Source of the DNA: Hypomesus transpacificus
Taxonomy: Eukaryota; Chordata; Actinopteri; Osmeriformes; Osmeridae
Assembly (NCBI RefSeq): GCF_021917145.1
Contig: NC_061076.1
Span: forward strand, 677,243-741,242
Reading direction: 5' to 3'
DNA: 64,000 nt
A model generated the notes under the pieces. It had not been told where the DNA came from. It worked only from the letters and a program-made list of their open reading frames with translations, and made no database searches. Positions within the stretch are counted from its first letter, which is position 1. Every line of letters starts with the position of its first letter. This document shows positions 1 to 18,107 of the stretch, in pieces. The translations under genes were made by a program, and so were the position numbers.

Positions 1-703
1 CCCTGACAGAATTGAGGGACATATTTCAGAAATTGACCTGAGTTACTGATACAGCATGTGTGTAACCCTAACCCTTCCGAGCAGTGAACGGGACTGCACC
101 TGACTACATCAAGTCTCTCCTGCAGCCTTACACCCCACTACGGTCTTCTTCTGACAACCGTCTGGTGGTCCCACCGCTCAAGAGCGCCCGGTCCCAACAC
201 AAGCTCTTCTCCTGTCTGGCCCCCCAATGGTGGAATCAACTCCCCACCTCCATCAGAGACACTGACTGTTTCCCCACCTTCAAAAAAGGGTCAAGACGCA
301 CTTGTTCCGGGAGTACAACGGTACATAGGAATGATTTGCTGGACCTGATGTTAGTTTCCTCCAGGAACACAATGACTCTTATTTAGGGACTTGTTGCTGT
401 TGCTGGTTAGTTGTAACTGATTTAATTTCTTGTACTTGCTGTGAATTTTTATTGTTCCTTGCTTTTCTACAGGTACACTCATGCACTTTTGAGGTTCATG
501 TTGTTTAATTGTAATTTGTTTAACTGCATGCTCTTATGGTTCCTCCCATAGGCACTTATTTGTTTTTTCACAATGTGTGCTCCATGTTTTGGTTACCCGC
601 AATGTTTTTGGGGCTATCTCGTTGTTATGCACTTTTGTAAAGCTCTCTCTTGGAAGTTGCTTTGGATAAAAGTGTCTGCTAAATAAATAAATGTAATGTA
701 AAT
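1..703 (+). mobile_element. LINE 3' end (L2/CR1-like), truncated
   Basis: An open stretch at 84-386 reads like the C-terminal tail of fish L2/CR1-type reverse transcriptases: an APDY-x-LLQPYTP start, then a W-N-x-LP motif. A 3' tail follows at about 660-703, with the TTGGATAAAAGTGTCTGCTAAAT signature common at the ends of fish L2-like LINEs and the SINEs that borrow them. The 5' part lies outside the window or is lost. No catalytic RT motif remains, so this is a dead 3' fragment. Family assignment is from memory of the tail pattern. Confidence 0.7.
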
Positions 704-1007
704 GTGTGTGTGTTTCCTTGTTTCCTGCTCTATGCTGACACCATACAGCGACAGAGGAATGTTTTCCCTGTCTGAAAGAAAGGCACAGGCACACAGGTGA
801 TCATAATATTCACTACATATAAAGATCTACACTTCTGGAGGTTTAAAGTGGTAACAAACATGATTCAGCTTGTCAACCAGCTAGCTATTAAAATCAGGGG
901 AGCAGCATCAGGGTGTGAAAGTGTAAAAAATATTTTTTTCCGGGAAACCCTATGGGATATTGCTTGCCTTTCTCCTCAGACCTCAGCCTGTGATTGGATG
1001 ACTGACC

Positions 1008-1128
1008 TGCATGTATGACTGACCTGCATGTCTGCATGTATGACTGACCTGCATGTCTGCATGTATGACTGACCTGCATGTCTGCATGTATGACTGACCT
1101 GCATGTCTGCATGTATGACTGACCTGCA
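1008..1128. repeat. Minisatellite, about 25-bp unit
   Basis: The unit TGACTGACCTGCATGTCTGCATGTA recurs about five times with almost no divergence. It lies downstream of the 3' end of the proline-rich minus-strand gene. Its short ORFs on both strands are repeat artefacts. Confidence 0.9.
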
Positions 1129-1521
1129 GCTACACCTGGATGAAAGGGGCCTGATGAGAGAGGTCTGTGTGACCCTTGGAAGTGAGATGATTCGATTGCA
1201 AAAAATTCTAGCCGAAAAAAAATCTACCCCTCAAAAAACGCAGAAATTTGATTTGCTTCCATACTAGGGTGCAGCATCCCTGTGAACGATCTAGCACGAG
1301 AACACAGCTCTAAAACATAACATCAACGAATGTTACTCACTTCCCATGGCCCTCATCCATTTCAGAAGACTTTCAAAATCCTGCAGAAGGAAGCAGAAGT
1401 TCTTCACTGTCTAAGATTCAGGTTGTAACAATGTATTTAGAGAGGAACTGTCGACTATCCACCAGGAGAGAAGCCCAGGTGAAGCCCCAGCAGACCAGCT
1501 CATACCTCCGTGTTCTCAGAC

Positions 1522-4500
1522 TCAGCAGGGGGTGGAGGGACGCCTCTGTTCTGATAACGGGACTGTGGCTGTGACTGTTGTGTCGTCGATCCCGTTGTTG
1601 ACCTGTACACACTGCTGGATGGCTGAGGTGAAATGAGAACACAAACAGTTGGTGTGACGTGCTAGTGTGTATGAGTCTGTCTGTCTCTTGCTCTGGGGTT
1701 CTCACCTGGAAGTGGTTCTCCTCAGGTAGAACGTGCAGGTAGGGGGAGTCCTTTATCTCACTGTACACTGACTCGGTATGGTAGGTCTGGTCCACGGCAG
1801 CTGGACAGGGAAGGAGCAGTCTGCTGCTTGCAGGTGGAGGTGGGGGATTGAACAGAGGTGGTGGAGGAAGAACAGGACGCACAGACGTATAGTTTCCTCT
1901 TGCATTGGCAGGCTTAGGGTACAGGAAACATGACATACTCATTAAACTCAGTACAGCTACAGACATCGTCTTTGTCGTCGTCGTCATCGTCATCTACCGC
2001 TTATCTGGGGTCAGGTCGCGGGGGCAACAACCTAAACAGGGAGGCCCAGACTTCCCTCTCCCCGGCCACTTCCACCAGCTCTTCCTGGGGGACCCCGAGG
2101 CGTTCCCAGGCCAGCCGAGAGACATAGTCCCTCCAGCGTGCCCTGGGTCTTCCCCGGGACCTCTTACCAGTGGGACGTGCCCAGAACACCTCACCAGGGA
2201 GGCGTCCAGGAGGCATCCTGATCAGATGCCCGAGCCACCTCAGCTGGCTCCTCTCGACACGGAGGAGCAGCGGTTCTACTCTGAGCCCCTCCCGGATGAC
2301 CGAGCTTCTCACCCTATCTCTAAGGGAGAGCCCGGACACCCGCTTGTATTCGTGATCTCGTTCTTTCGGGCACAACCCATAGTTCGTGACCATAGGTGAG
2401 GGTAGGAACATAGATCGACTGGTAAATAGAGAGCTTCGCCTTTCGACTCAGCTCCTTCTTCACAACGACGGACCGATGCAGAGCCCGCATCACTGCGGAT
2501 GCCGCACCGATGCACCTGTCGATCTCGCGCTCCATTCTGCCCTCACTCGTAAACAAGACCCAGAGATACTTGAACTCCTCCGCTTGGGTCAAGATCCCAA
2601 GAGAATCCAGTACCCCGTACTCTCGGAGCACCCCCCACATGAGCCTCCGAGGGACACGGTCGAACGCCTTTTCCAAATCCACAAAACATGTGTTGACTGG
2701 TTGGGCGAACTCCCATGTACCCTCCAGGACTCTCTGGAGGGTATAGAGCTGGTCCACTGGTGGAGCTTTTCAACCACCTCGGCGACCTCAGCCCCTGAGA
2801 TAGAAGGGCCCCCCCAATGTCCCCAGACTCTGCCTCCACGTCGGAAAGCGTGACGGTGGAATTAAGGAGGTCTTCAAAGTATTCCTTCTACTGATCCAGG
2901 ACGTCCCCCCATCGAGGTCAGCAGCAGAGGGGAGGTCACCATCCCCACCATATACAGTGTTGCTACAGACATACTCATTCATTTCTATATTCATGTACAA
3001 TTACATCTAACCAAAGCCAGTGTTACCTTCTCAGTCCTGGTCTGGGATCTTGTGGTCTGGGCTCTACTGGGGGAGTCATGGCCAGCCTGGGCATGCAGGG
3101 GGCTGGACACAGGGCTGATAGGAACAGGAGGAGCTGGTCTCACAGGGGACAGGTAGCCTCCTGAACCCTATCAGTTATGAATCGTTTTCATACAAAGGCA
3201 AAAGGACTGTGAAATTGCCCTAAATTGTAATTACAAATTGACTTAAATATTTTGTTTCATGGGTTTAGAAGTTCTTGTAAGTATAGATTTTCCTGTGCAA
3301 GAAAGACAGAGCTGCAGAATCCTTGAGATGGGTGGAGGTGTTAGTGTCTGGTGAGCTCACCTCCAGTAGACGCTCCCTTAGAGGAGGCGGGGCTTGGTAC
3401 CCTGAGGGGCAGCGGGACAACAAGGGGGAGGGGGGCAGGGCTGGACGGGGAGGGGGGGACAGCAAGGGGGAGGGGGGCAGGGCTGGACGGGGAGGGGGGG
3501 ACAGCAAGGGGGAGGGGGGCAGGGCTGGACGGGGAGGGGGGGACAGCAAGGGGGAGGGGGGCAGGGCTGGACGGGGAGGGGGGGACAGCAAGGGGGAGGG
3601 GGGCAGGGCTGGACGGGGAGGGGGGGACAGCAAGGGGGAGGGGGGCAGGGCTGGACGGGGAGGGGGGGACAGCAAGGGGGAGGGGGGCAGGGCTGGACGG
3701 GGAGGGGGGGACAGCAAGGGGGAGGGGGGCAGGGCTGGACGGGGAGGGGGGGACAGCAAGGGGGAGGGGGGCAGGGCTGGACGGGGAGGGGGGGACAGCA
3801 AGGGGGAGGGGGGCAGGGCTGGACGGGGAGGGGGGGACAGCAAGGGGGAGGGGGGCAGGGCTGGACGGGGAGGGGGGGACAGCAAGGGGGAGGGGGGCAG
3901 GGCTGGACGGGGAGGGGGGGACAGCAAGGGGGAGGGGGGCAGGGCTGGACGGGGAGGGGGGGACAGCAAGGGGGAGGGGGGCAGGGCTGGACGGGGAGGG
4001 GGGGACAGCAAGGGGGAGGGGGGCAGGGCTGGACGGGGAGGGGGGGACAGCAAGGGGGAGGGGGGCAGGGCTGGACGGGGAGGGGGGGACAGCAAGGGGG
4101 AGGGGGGCAGGGCTGGACGGGGAGGGGGGGACAGCAAGGGGGAGGGGGGCAGGGCTGGACGGGGAGGGGGGGACAGCAAGGGGGAGGGGGGCAGGGCTGG
4201 ACGGGGGGACCGGGGAGAACATGGAGGCCTTGTGTCTGAGGGTTGGGGAACACCAGAAACCACCAATGAAAGGTTAGTGAGTGGTGGCTGAATAAACGCA
4301 ATAAACAGTTTGTGCTAAATATTCTCTATAACTCACCGTCCCACTTGTGGTCCTCATTTCATCAAAGGTATCGAGGGAATAAGCTTTGTGTAGGCCTGGG
4401 GGTGGATGTGCAGGACGAAGAGGCCTCGTCTGTGGGCTACGCTCTGTCTGAGGGCTACGCTCTGTCTGAGGGCTACGCTCTGTCTGAGGGCTACGCTCTG

Positions 4501-6476
4501 TCTGTGGTAGAGCTCTCTCATAAAGGGGCTGAGAAGGGGTGGAGCAGGACCGGGGAAGAGGCGGGCGGTGCTCTGGACAGAGAAGAGGAAGTGGGGACGG
4601 AGCCCTCGCACCACACACATCTGAAGACTGATGAACACATTACATTTACATTTAGTCATTTAGCCGACTCTCTTATCCAGAGCGACTTACAGTAAGTACA
4701 GGGACACAACGTCATTATTAGGTTATTTGTTGAGGAAAAGTGTTTTGACCGCTTACCTTCATATCCTGCTCATTAGACGTTTTAAGCTGACCAAAGTCCC
4801 CATTTGTAGCAGAGGAAGTGTTTTTAAAGGAAGGCACAGTCTTGGGTCGGAGTGGAGGAGGATGAACAGGACCGGGGGTCCAGGGATCTTCTGGAATATT
4901 CTGATGATCCCTCTGCAGAATCGTAAGGGGTGGTCAGCTATCATGTAAACCCAGCAGCTGGTGCAGGAGCAAGGGTTACAGGCTGATGGATGTCCATCCC
5001 CAGGGTAGGTGATAAAGGGAGCTCACCTCTGTGGATGTCTCCGTGAGAGCTGGGCTCAGAGCTCTGCTCTTGGGCTAGGGGCCTGGAGCTATGGCTGCTC
5101 TGGGGGCCTGGAACCAGGCTGCTCTGGGGGCCTGGAGCTAGGCTGCTCTGGGGCTGGGGGCCTGGAGCTAGGCTGCTCTGGGGGCCTGGAGCCAGGCTGC
5201 TCTGGGGGCCTGGAGCCAGGCTGCTCTGGGGGCCTGGAGCTAGGCTGCTCTGGGGGCCTGGAGCTAGGCTGCTCTGGGGGCCTGGAGCCAGGCTGCTCTG
5301 GGGCTGGGGGCCTGGAGCGGGGCTGCTCTGGGGGCCTGGAACGGGGCTGCTCTGGGGCTGGGAGCCTGGAGCTGGGCTGCTCTAGGGCTGGGGGCCTGGA
5401 ACGGGGCTGCTCTGGGGCTGGGAGCCTGGAGCTGGGCTGCTCTGGGGCTGGGGGCCTGGAGCTAGGTTGCTCTGGGGGCCTGGAGCTAGGCTGCTCTGGG
5501 GGCCTGGAGCTATGGCTGCTCTGGGGCTGAAAGCTTGGAGCTGGAGCTGGATGATCCATGATCTAACATGATAGAGGTTCTCGTATCTTCCCTCACCTTG
5601 CTTTCTTCTGGGTCTTTAGCGGAGTCTGGCAGGTCTGTGGTCAATGACTTGACCATGTTCTTGGTCCTGAGGCGTATGGTGGGCTGGGTAGAGGTACAAG
5701 CACATCCCAACAGGTGAACATTGTCATATTTCTTTCTATGTTTGTATAACATGTTTAGTTTGTCAAATTCAAGATGCACATTTGTGTTGATTGATACTTT
5801 TAATGGGATTCTTGTGCCAAGGAAACTTTCTGGTTGTCATGGAGAACTGATTGTCCTTTTGTTGGACAGTTGCCTTAAACTGTCTGTAATGCATCTCCTT
5901 TCTTCAGACAGCAAGATGTACAAACACACACACACACACACACACAAGAGCAGCACAAATGTTTATATTGAAGGACCACTGAATTAGAACAAAAATGGAA
6001 TGTAGGCCTAATACTGACTTGGTCACCTTCGACTACCTTGACAGGGAGGTGAAATGTTCCTGACATGCTGGTTTGTGTACAGATCACTGGTCTGGCCTGT
6101 TGTGTTTCTCAGAATATCTTTTCATGCCTTGTCTGAGGTATTCGATTATGCAACAGTGAGTCAACTGTGTCAGGTTGCACACTTGTATTAGTAGTTTGTT
6201 TCCTCCTAAAATACTAAAGTAGCCTATTGTTGTTTAAGAAATATAAAATATTTTAATTAAATAATCTAAACATCTCAGATGTTTTACTCTGGTTCATTAA
6301 GAACTGACTTAGCAAAAGCAATGGTCTAAAATAAAGACACATTTATTGTGGCTGAATAATCAGCAATCTTGAGTATGTCAAACCGTATAAGAATTGACCT
6401 ATGTGACAAACTCAAGATTCACTCATGTATATCCACAGATCAGTTCAAATAATGAATGATACCCTACCGTTGCCAT
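1522..6476 (-). CDS. Proline-rich, tyrosine-motif protein (unidentified adaptor-like gene), multi-exon
   Basis: I do not recognise this gene. The exon model on the minus strand is: 6468-6476 (start, M-A-T), 5597-5683, 5027-5562, 4757-4912, 4337-4570, an exon ending at 3361, 3027-3167, 1706-1912 and 1522-1614 (stop TGA). Donors are mostly strong (GTGAGT, GTGAGC, GTAAGC). Phase is 0 at most junctions, and lengths are 87, 156, 234, 141, 207 and 93 nt, all multiples of three. The product is rich in PxxP stretches. Near its C-terminus it has an ESVYSEIKD tyrosine motif suited to SH2 binding, so a cytoplasmic scaffold is an inference. I see no signal peptide or membrane segment. Two exons sit on minisatellites (5089-5530 and 3416-4205). 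There the frame does not close cleanly: a TAG at about 5087 precedes the donor at 5027, and the exon ending at 3361 has no phase-0 acceptor. Either the repeats vary or are misassembled, or some exons are alternative. Confidence 0.5.
1980..2900 (-). mobile_element. RTE-like LINE fragment with internal deletion
   Basis: The minus strand encodes the C-terminal half of a fish non-LTR reverse transcriptase. Visible are VDLEKAFDRVPR (RT motif around palm A), a MEREIDRCIGAA stretch, LTYGHELWV, and a C-terminal RWLGHLIRMPPGRLP segment followed by RGRPRARWRDYVSRLA. The 3' end is a GATGACGATGACGACGAC tail next to 1980-1995, as in RTE-type elements that end in short tandem repeats. A large part between the palm and the maturase-like region is missing, since VLREYGV joins almost directly to ILTQAEEFKYL. 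The reading frame changes more than once. It sits in an intron of the proline-rich gene, same strand. Confidence 0.8.
3416..4212. repeat. G-rich minisatellite, 42-bp unit, about 19 copies
   Basis: The unit GACAGCAAGGGGGAGGGGGGCAGGG... is 42 bp and nearly identical over about 790 bp. Because 42 is divisible by three and no frame holds a stop, long ORFs of about 290-330 codons appear in several frames on both strands. On the minus strand the repeat reads as PALPPSPLLSPPPR, which fits the proline-rich host gene; it opens behind a good acceptor near 4239 and runs on into the exon ending at 3361. Whether it is translated is unproven. The G-tracts could form quadruplexes. Confidence 0.9.
4432..4504. 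repeat. 18-bp coding repeat (TERSPQ), 4 copies
   Basis: GGCTACGCTCTGTCTGAG is repeated four times inside the exon 4337-4570 of the proline-rich gene. On the minus strand it encodes TERSPQ units. It keeps frame. Confidence 0.85.
4636..4705 (-). mobile_element. SINE/LINE tail fragment
   Basis: ACATTTAGTCATTTAGCCGACTCTCTTATCCAGAGCGACTTACAG is the reverse complement of the conserved fish L2/SINE 3' tail. Similar short tails lie at about 10345-10380, 17615-17650, 27875-27900 and 52860-52910. Confidence 0.6.
5075..5530. repeat. 24/30-bp coding minisatellite (PEQPSSRP)
   Basis: Units of CTGCTCTGGGGGCCTGGAGCTAGG (24 bp), some with a 6-bp insertion, repeat about eighteen times. On the minus strand they encode PSSRPPEQ-type octapeptides within the third exon of the proline-rich gene. 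The terminal units at both ends carry one extra base (CATAGC in place of CTAGC). This shifts the frame and puts a TAG in the frame used by the middle of the array. Confidence 0.9.
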
Positions 6477-6479
6477 GTC

Positions 6480-7440
6480 TTTATCCTGCGAGTCTTAGAC
6501 GGGATTTCTGTTTCCCCGCGGGTGGCCGTCCTCTTTCAGCCAGCTGAACTCTGAATAACTCTCCTGCGTTATGAAACACCAGTTGTCGAGGGGAGATGTC
6601 TTTGTGTGCTACTAATCTACCATCGCATTCCTAATGACAAGCAGTTGTGCCGGCTCCTGCTCGGGAACAAAAGATAAGAAAAAAAAATCAGAAAAAAGTT
6701 ATAGCCTACGTTGAAGAGACTTTTCTTGACAGACATCCGTGTCTTCCTTCCATGACATACAATTCTGTAGCTACAAACTATTAGCCTGATATGTTAAAAT
6801 GCAAATGTAATGTTTTATGAATTGTAGATTCAACATAAAGCTGTAGCGTTTGCCTTATAGTGTAGCTTTTGTGATAGGCTACATTTACATTTAGTCATTT
6901 TAGTGATAAAACAGCCAAACAATTAGTTGTAGCCTAAGTAATAGGTAATTTACAGAGGCATGCAGCCTGCAGGCCGCACAGTTTAAGTGTGAAGGTGTGA
7001 CTAATAACTGTAGCCGATCTGTCACTATTCTGAATTAGCATCCATAACACTTTCTAACAGCAATCTACGGAACTTGTTTTACAGCATACAATCTAATGAC
7101 TATAGCGAACTTTATCATAGATTCAGATCTCTTTGAAATAAAGGTACAGTTTGTGCAATGACTTCACTGACAGCTATTTCTGAGGTGCGTATGCTGCCTA
7201 ATCTAAATTGATGAACATTTCATTAGACCAATGAGAATTTGAGATTCAAGAGTTTTGTCCAATAGGGACAGGACCAGTATAATGAAAACCGAGAGTTGGC
7301 GGAAAGTATCGAAGTGTATTCAAGGATATAGCCTATACAGATCAAGAGCGACGGTTTGGGAAGGTGGTCTTCTGTTCGGATATCAAAGTGGTTTAATGTG
7401 AAAACGAGTTAGCCATATCAAATTGGTTAACGAAAACAAA
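6480..7440. promoter_or_regulatory. Divergent intergenic region between proline-rich gene and protease
   Basis: About 960 bp separate two start codons that point away from each other (6476 on minus, 7443 on plus), so both promoters should lie here. I see no canonical TATA box or CpG-dense core. The stretch is AT-rich and holds a short L2-like tail near 6880-6900. Confidence 0.4.
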
Positions 7441-7442
7441 AT

Positions 7443-11307
<3,865 letters not shown>

Positions 11308-11309
11308 AG

Positions 11310-14300
11310 ACACTCCAAAGGCTGTCCTCCATTTTGTTTTCAGATCGATTTTAAACCGAGTTGACCAGCTTCAAGAGGAAGTGGTTTTAGTGTTGATCCA
11401 AAAGACACCAGGAAGTCGCCGTGGTAATGAAGTTGACAGTTAGTGCAGAATCTGTTAACTCAAAACCAAAAAGAAAAACAAGTTTGAAGGGACTTTTTGC
11501 TCAGTTTGTCTGATTTTAAGATTAGATCTTTTTCCAAATCAACAATGCTTTGTTTTTAGATTTGTGCTTTTTTGGGAGTAATTTAAAATGAGTAAAGATG
11601 TTTTAAATGAGAGCTTTTCTAATCATTGTTGGTGTGAAACCAGCTTATGAGTGTAGATGTGTGTTTCACTGTCATGTTGTTTCACAGCTTTGTCACACAG
11701 GATGGTTTAAATGTCAATGCTGAATTGGCATGTTGGAGGCTATTGTTTTTTGAAGAATACTGTTACAAGTTGACTTAAGCTTTCCGTTGTGCATTTTTTG
11801 ACTGAATGCCTACATCTAACCACTGCCCACAATATCCCTCATTTACAAAATAAACATTTTGTGAGACATTTTGGTTTTGTGAGTTGATTCAGACAGAGCA
11901 ACCATACTGAACATACGTCGTAGCATTTATTGGAGTTACAAAGTGCTGTGTGTACCATTCAGTTCCAGACAACTCAAATTAAATAGAAAATGAGTCACAA
12001 ATAAAAAACGATACATTGCATGCAAGCACATATCTAGGCTGAGCCCCCAAGCTGGAGGAGACAGCACTTTGGGCTTCTTGACACCAACAGACAAACGTCA
12101 CAAACTTGTGGCACAGTTACCTCACCAAAGTTTATATCTTTAGTCAGGTCTGTAAGCGAAGGAAGACTCCAATTTCAACACTTAAAAAAATAAAGAAAAA
12201 AACTAAGACCCACGACTGCTTCACCCTTATGAACAGCACCCTTATTAAGCACAGTGTGTTGTATTCTTTGCAAACATAAATACTCTTTTTTTTGGTTACA
12301 AATGTACAATAAATACAAAAATACTAACACGTCTCCACGACTAGAATTGTTTCGTAATTGTTGTGGTATTGAGACAACAGGCCCAGTATTCCTCATCCTA
12401 CGGCTTGTAACAGGCCCAGTATTCCTCATCCTACGGCTTGTAACAGGCCCAGTATTCCTCATCCTACGGCTTGAGTAACATCCTAAACGTATTCGAGGGG
12501 ATTGCCTGTATAATGATTAACCCTACGTAGGAGAGCGAGAGGTCCAGGTTTGACCAGCTGAAGGGACGACACGTCGACACAACCTGCTTCAGTAACCATC
12601 ATCCAAGCAGCTGGCCAGCGTCCCAGACAACACTAGATGAACACCTTCACGTCCTCCCAGGTTGGACAGCAAACCTTCCGTCCTCACTTACTAGATGAGC
12701 CGCCAGTGTAGACTGAGCTAGCAGAAACCCACCTCCCCTTTAGTGTCGTATACACACACTTACACAAGCTGGCAAACTGACAGGAGATCAATGAAGCATG
12801 TGACTCTGTTGAAGCTCCTGCAGATCAGGGTCTCCTCACTGACCTCTGGAACCACACGTTCAAATATATTGGACTCAGATGCATATTCTTAAAAGGATCT
12901 ATCCTTCTGTTAACAGGAGGAGATAATATCATTGGCATTCACAATCCTAACGCTGCGCCCCATGAGCTCTGGTCAGATCAGGAAGTGAGTTCTTTAGTAA
13001 ACTTGATGTCCCAATTGTTTTGCAACAATGTTGCACCTTGCCATCAAGGAACCACCCAATCAGCACCCTGATCACGACCTCCTTTTGCAACTCTGTTGAT
13101 AAACAGCTTAGTGTCTTATTGATGTTGCACATCTTAAAATCAAGACAATTACATGGGTGAAGAGTTTTGAAAAACACAATGTTAGAACTTTGATGAAGAT
13201 GCCATGTTCAATTTTCTGTTGTATAACAACCAGGTATGCATATATAAACCTTTAAACATGACATCTGACATTAGAACTAGACAGCACAGAGCTTTAGGGT
13301 AAGAGACATCAGGGTACTCATGCAAACAGGATACAGCCCTAAACAGACTACGTTTAACAACTCTTTCATCCAACTTTTAGATCAAGGACTTTTCTGCTGC
13401 TCGCAAATCACCAGCTTCAGCAGACTCATAGTTCGTTTAGTCACCATGACGACCCCTCCACTCTGGGAGACTGAAGCCTAACTGGTGTTTTTTTGTAAAG
13501 CAGGGAAAATAATGATTTAACAGGGCTGAACAGAGACTTTGTTCTTCTTTTAACTCAGAAATGTCTCAAGAGACTCTACATAACTATAGTCAAATAAATG
13601 AGCATAAGATTACTCTCTAATCTTATGGTCAAATATTTGCTTTCCTGGTGACCCACAAGAGCATCATATTCTGTTCATCCTTTCACACAGTGCTGAGGGG
13701 CAGACAGGGCCATGTTCATCCTTTCACACAGTGCTGAGGGGCAGACAGGGCCATGTTCATCCTTTCACACAGTGCTGAGGGGCAGACAGGTCCATGTTCA
13801 TCCTTTCACACAGTGCTGAGGGGCAGACAGGGCCATGTTCATCCTTTCACACAGTGCTGAGGGGCAGACAGGGCCATGTTCATCCTTTCACACAGTGCTG
13901 AGGGGCAGACAGGGCCATGTTCATCCTTTCACACAGTGCTGAGGGGCAGACAGGGCCATGTTCATCCTTTCACACAGTGCTGAGGGGCAGACAGGGCCAT
14001 GTTCATCCTTTCACACAGTGCTGAGGGGCAGACAGGGCCATGTTCATCCTTTCACACAGTGCTGAGGGGCACACAGGGTCATGCAGCAGGAACAGGTCTA
14101 ACCTGTCCACAGTTGTAGGGTTTGTGTTGTTGACTAATAATCATAAATCCAAAAACATGAAGCGTTAAGCTCACATCGTATGGTTGGGCCACATGTCGGT
14201 TGTCTGTCTGTTGATGAAGACGATGTTTCACAGGCAAGGCTAACATTCCCTCCACAACTTCAGTGTTTGAAATCACTCGTAACCAATCGTGACCAAATTA

Positions 14301-14748
14301 CTTAAAAAAGACTCAAGTGGATTTCCATCCACTCATAAATTAACATTAAATATCATCTTTATTTCATTCCAGATTAGTTATATGTGTGTGTCACCCTGTT
14401 TTACAATCACCAACTTAAACAAACAAACAAACAGCACCAAACGAAACAGCCTGTGTGAACCAGAGGGTTTTTGTTGACCAAAAGAGGCGTGACCTGGACT
14501 GGGCTGAGGTTAGACCGGTTTGTAGATCTTCAGATATGGCTGAACACAGCAACACCAGGTGCTGCTGCTGTCACACACAGGTGAATACAAAAGCAAAAAG
14601 CCCCAGAGCTAGTCTAGAGATCCTGCCGTCCGTCTGCAGGACAGTCCGGAGCCTTCCTTCTGGACAGCTTGTGATGATGTGCTCGGATACATGTCCACGT
14701 TGCATCACACACCACCTCAGGTGCGCTCTTGGTTGCCGTGGCAGGTCG
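11310..14748. other. Convergent 3' ends: protease 3'UTR and mief1 3'UTR
   Basis: The protease 3'UTR runs to about 11875 (AATAAA near 11848). A minus-strand AATAAA (TTTATT on plus) lies near 11926, suiting the end of a mief1 3'UTR of about 2.8 kb. A three-copy 33-bp repeat (CCTACGGCTTGTAACAGGCCCAGTATTCCTCAT) occupies 12375-12472. I see no other coding region. Confidence 0.55.
13678..14085. repeat. Minisatellite, 41-bp unit, about 10 copies
   Basis: GTTCATCCTTTCACACAGTGCTGAGGGGCAGACAGGGCCAT repeats with only single-base variants, in the presumed 3'UTR of mief1. Confidence 0.95.
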
Positions 14749-17450
<2,702 letters not shown>

Positions 17451-17829
17451 CTCTGCTTCTCTATGGAGATGGAACGCCCACAGGGGGAGACAAGGCTTGG
17501 TGAAACATGGTCAATGTGGAATCGTGTGTGGTAGCAATGGATAATGATATTGTAAAATAGCATCTGTTCACTAATAAAAGGGAAATTAATACATTAAATG
17601 ACATTAATAATCATGTGTTTTACAGACGCTTTTATCAAAGCGACCTCTGGCTTCACAGATCTCGAAGTAAACAAGACGACTAAGGTCTGAATTCCAGAAC
17701 TGATTGAACGTCAATAGACAATCCCAGTTTGATCTAGGACAGGCGTAATCTGTGTCTGCAAGACCAGGACACATACCTGATTAAATGGTTTGATTTCAAA
17801 TGCTCTTGGTTGCGACAGACGTGCTCTCC

Positions 17830-17915
17830 GCCCCCCCGCTACACCAGCCCCCCCCCCGCTACACCAGGTCCCCCCGCTACACCAGGCCCCCCCGCTACAC
17901 CAGGCCCCCCAGACG
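17830..17915. repeat. GC-rich 17-bp repeat covering the altMiD51 stop codon
   Basis: On the minus strand GGGGGGNCCTGGTGTAGC units repeat four times. The first unit provides the last codons and the TAG stop of the 70-aa upstream ORF. Confidence 0.8.
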
Positions 17916-18107
17916 GCTGCTGAGGAAGAACTGGCCCCTCTTCAAAGCGTCCTCCTTGGCGGTGGGCGCCGTCAGTGCCTGGCAACGGCGGAACTCGCGG
18001 GCCACGGCACGCTGGTAGTAGTTGCGGTCAGTGTGCTGAAGATGGCGCCCTGCACGGAGCAGAGCCCGGTACAGGTCCAGCACCGCACTGCGAGACCAGC
18101 CGCCCAT
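17895..18107 (-). CDS. altMiD51 / MIEF1 micropeptide (LYR-motif protein), upstream ORF of mief1
   Basis: This short ORF encodes exactly 70 aa from the ATG at 18107, the length of the human MIEF1 upstream-ORF product. It contains the LYR signature (VLDLYRALLRAGR) and a second conserved block, YYQRAVAREFRRCQ, as in LYR proteins of the complex 1 family. The human protein is a mitochondrial-matrix factor that associates with mitoribosome assembly. A GTG codon four codons upstream is in frame, but the ATG gives the family length. The MiD51 start follows about 440 bp downstream in another exon, so both probably come from one bicistronic mRNA. The stop codon lies in a GC-rich tandem repeat. The gene is easily missed because it is short and lies in a 5'UTR. 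Confidence 0.88.
   Translation of the reverse strand: MGGWSRSAVLDLYRALLRAGRHLQHTDRNYYQRAVAREFRRCQALTAPTAKEDALKRGQFFLSSRLGGLV

Noticed and set aside
3265-4301. Six overlapping long ORFs of about 300 codons
   Set aside because: They come from a stop-free 42-bp tandem repeat. Only the minus-strand frame joining a real exon was kept as a possibility.
13678-14085. Regularly spaced repeats suggesting a CRISPR array
   Set aside because: Head-to-tail identical units with no unique spacers, in an animal genome.
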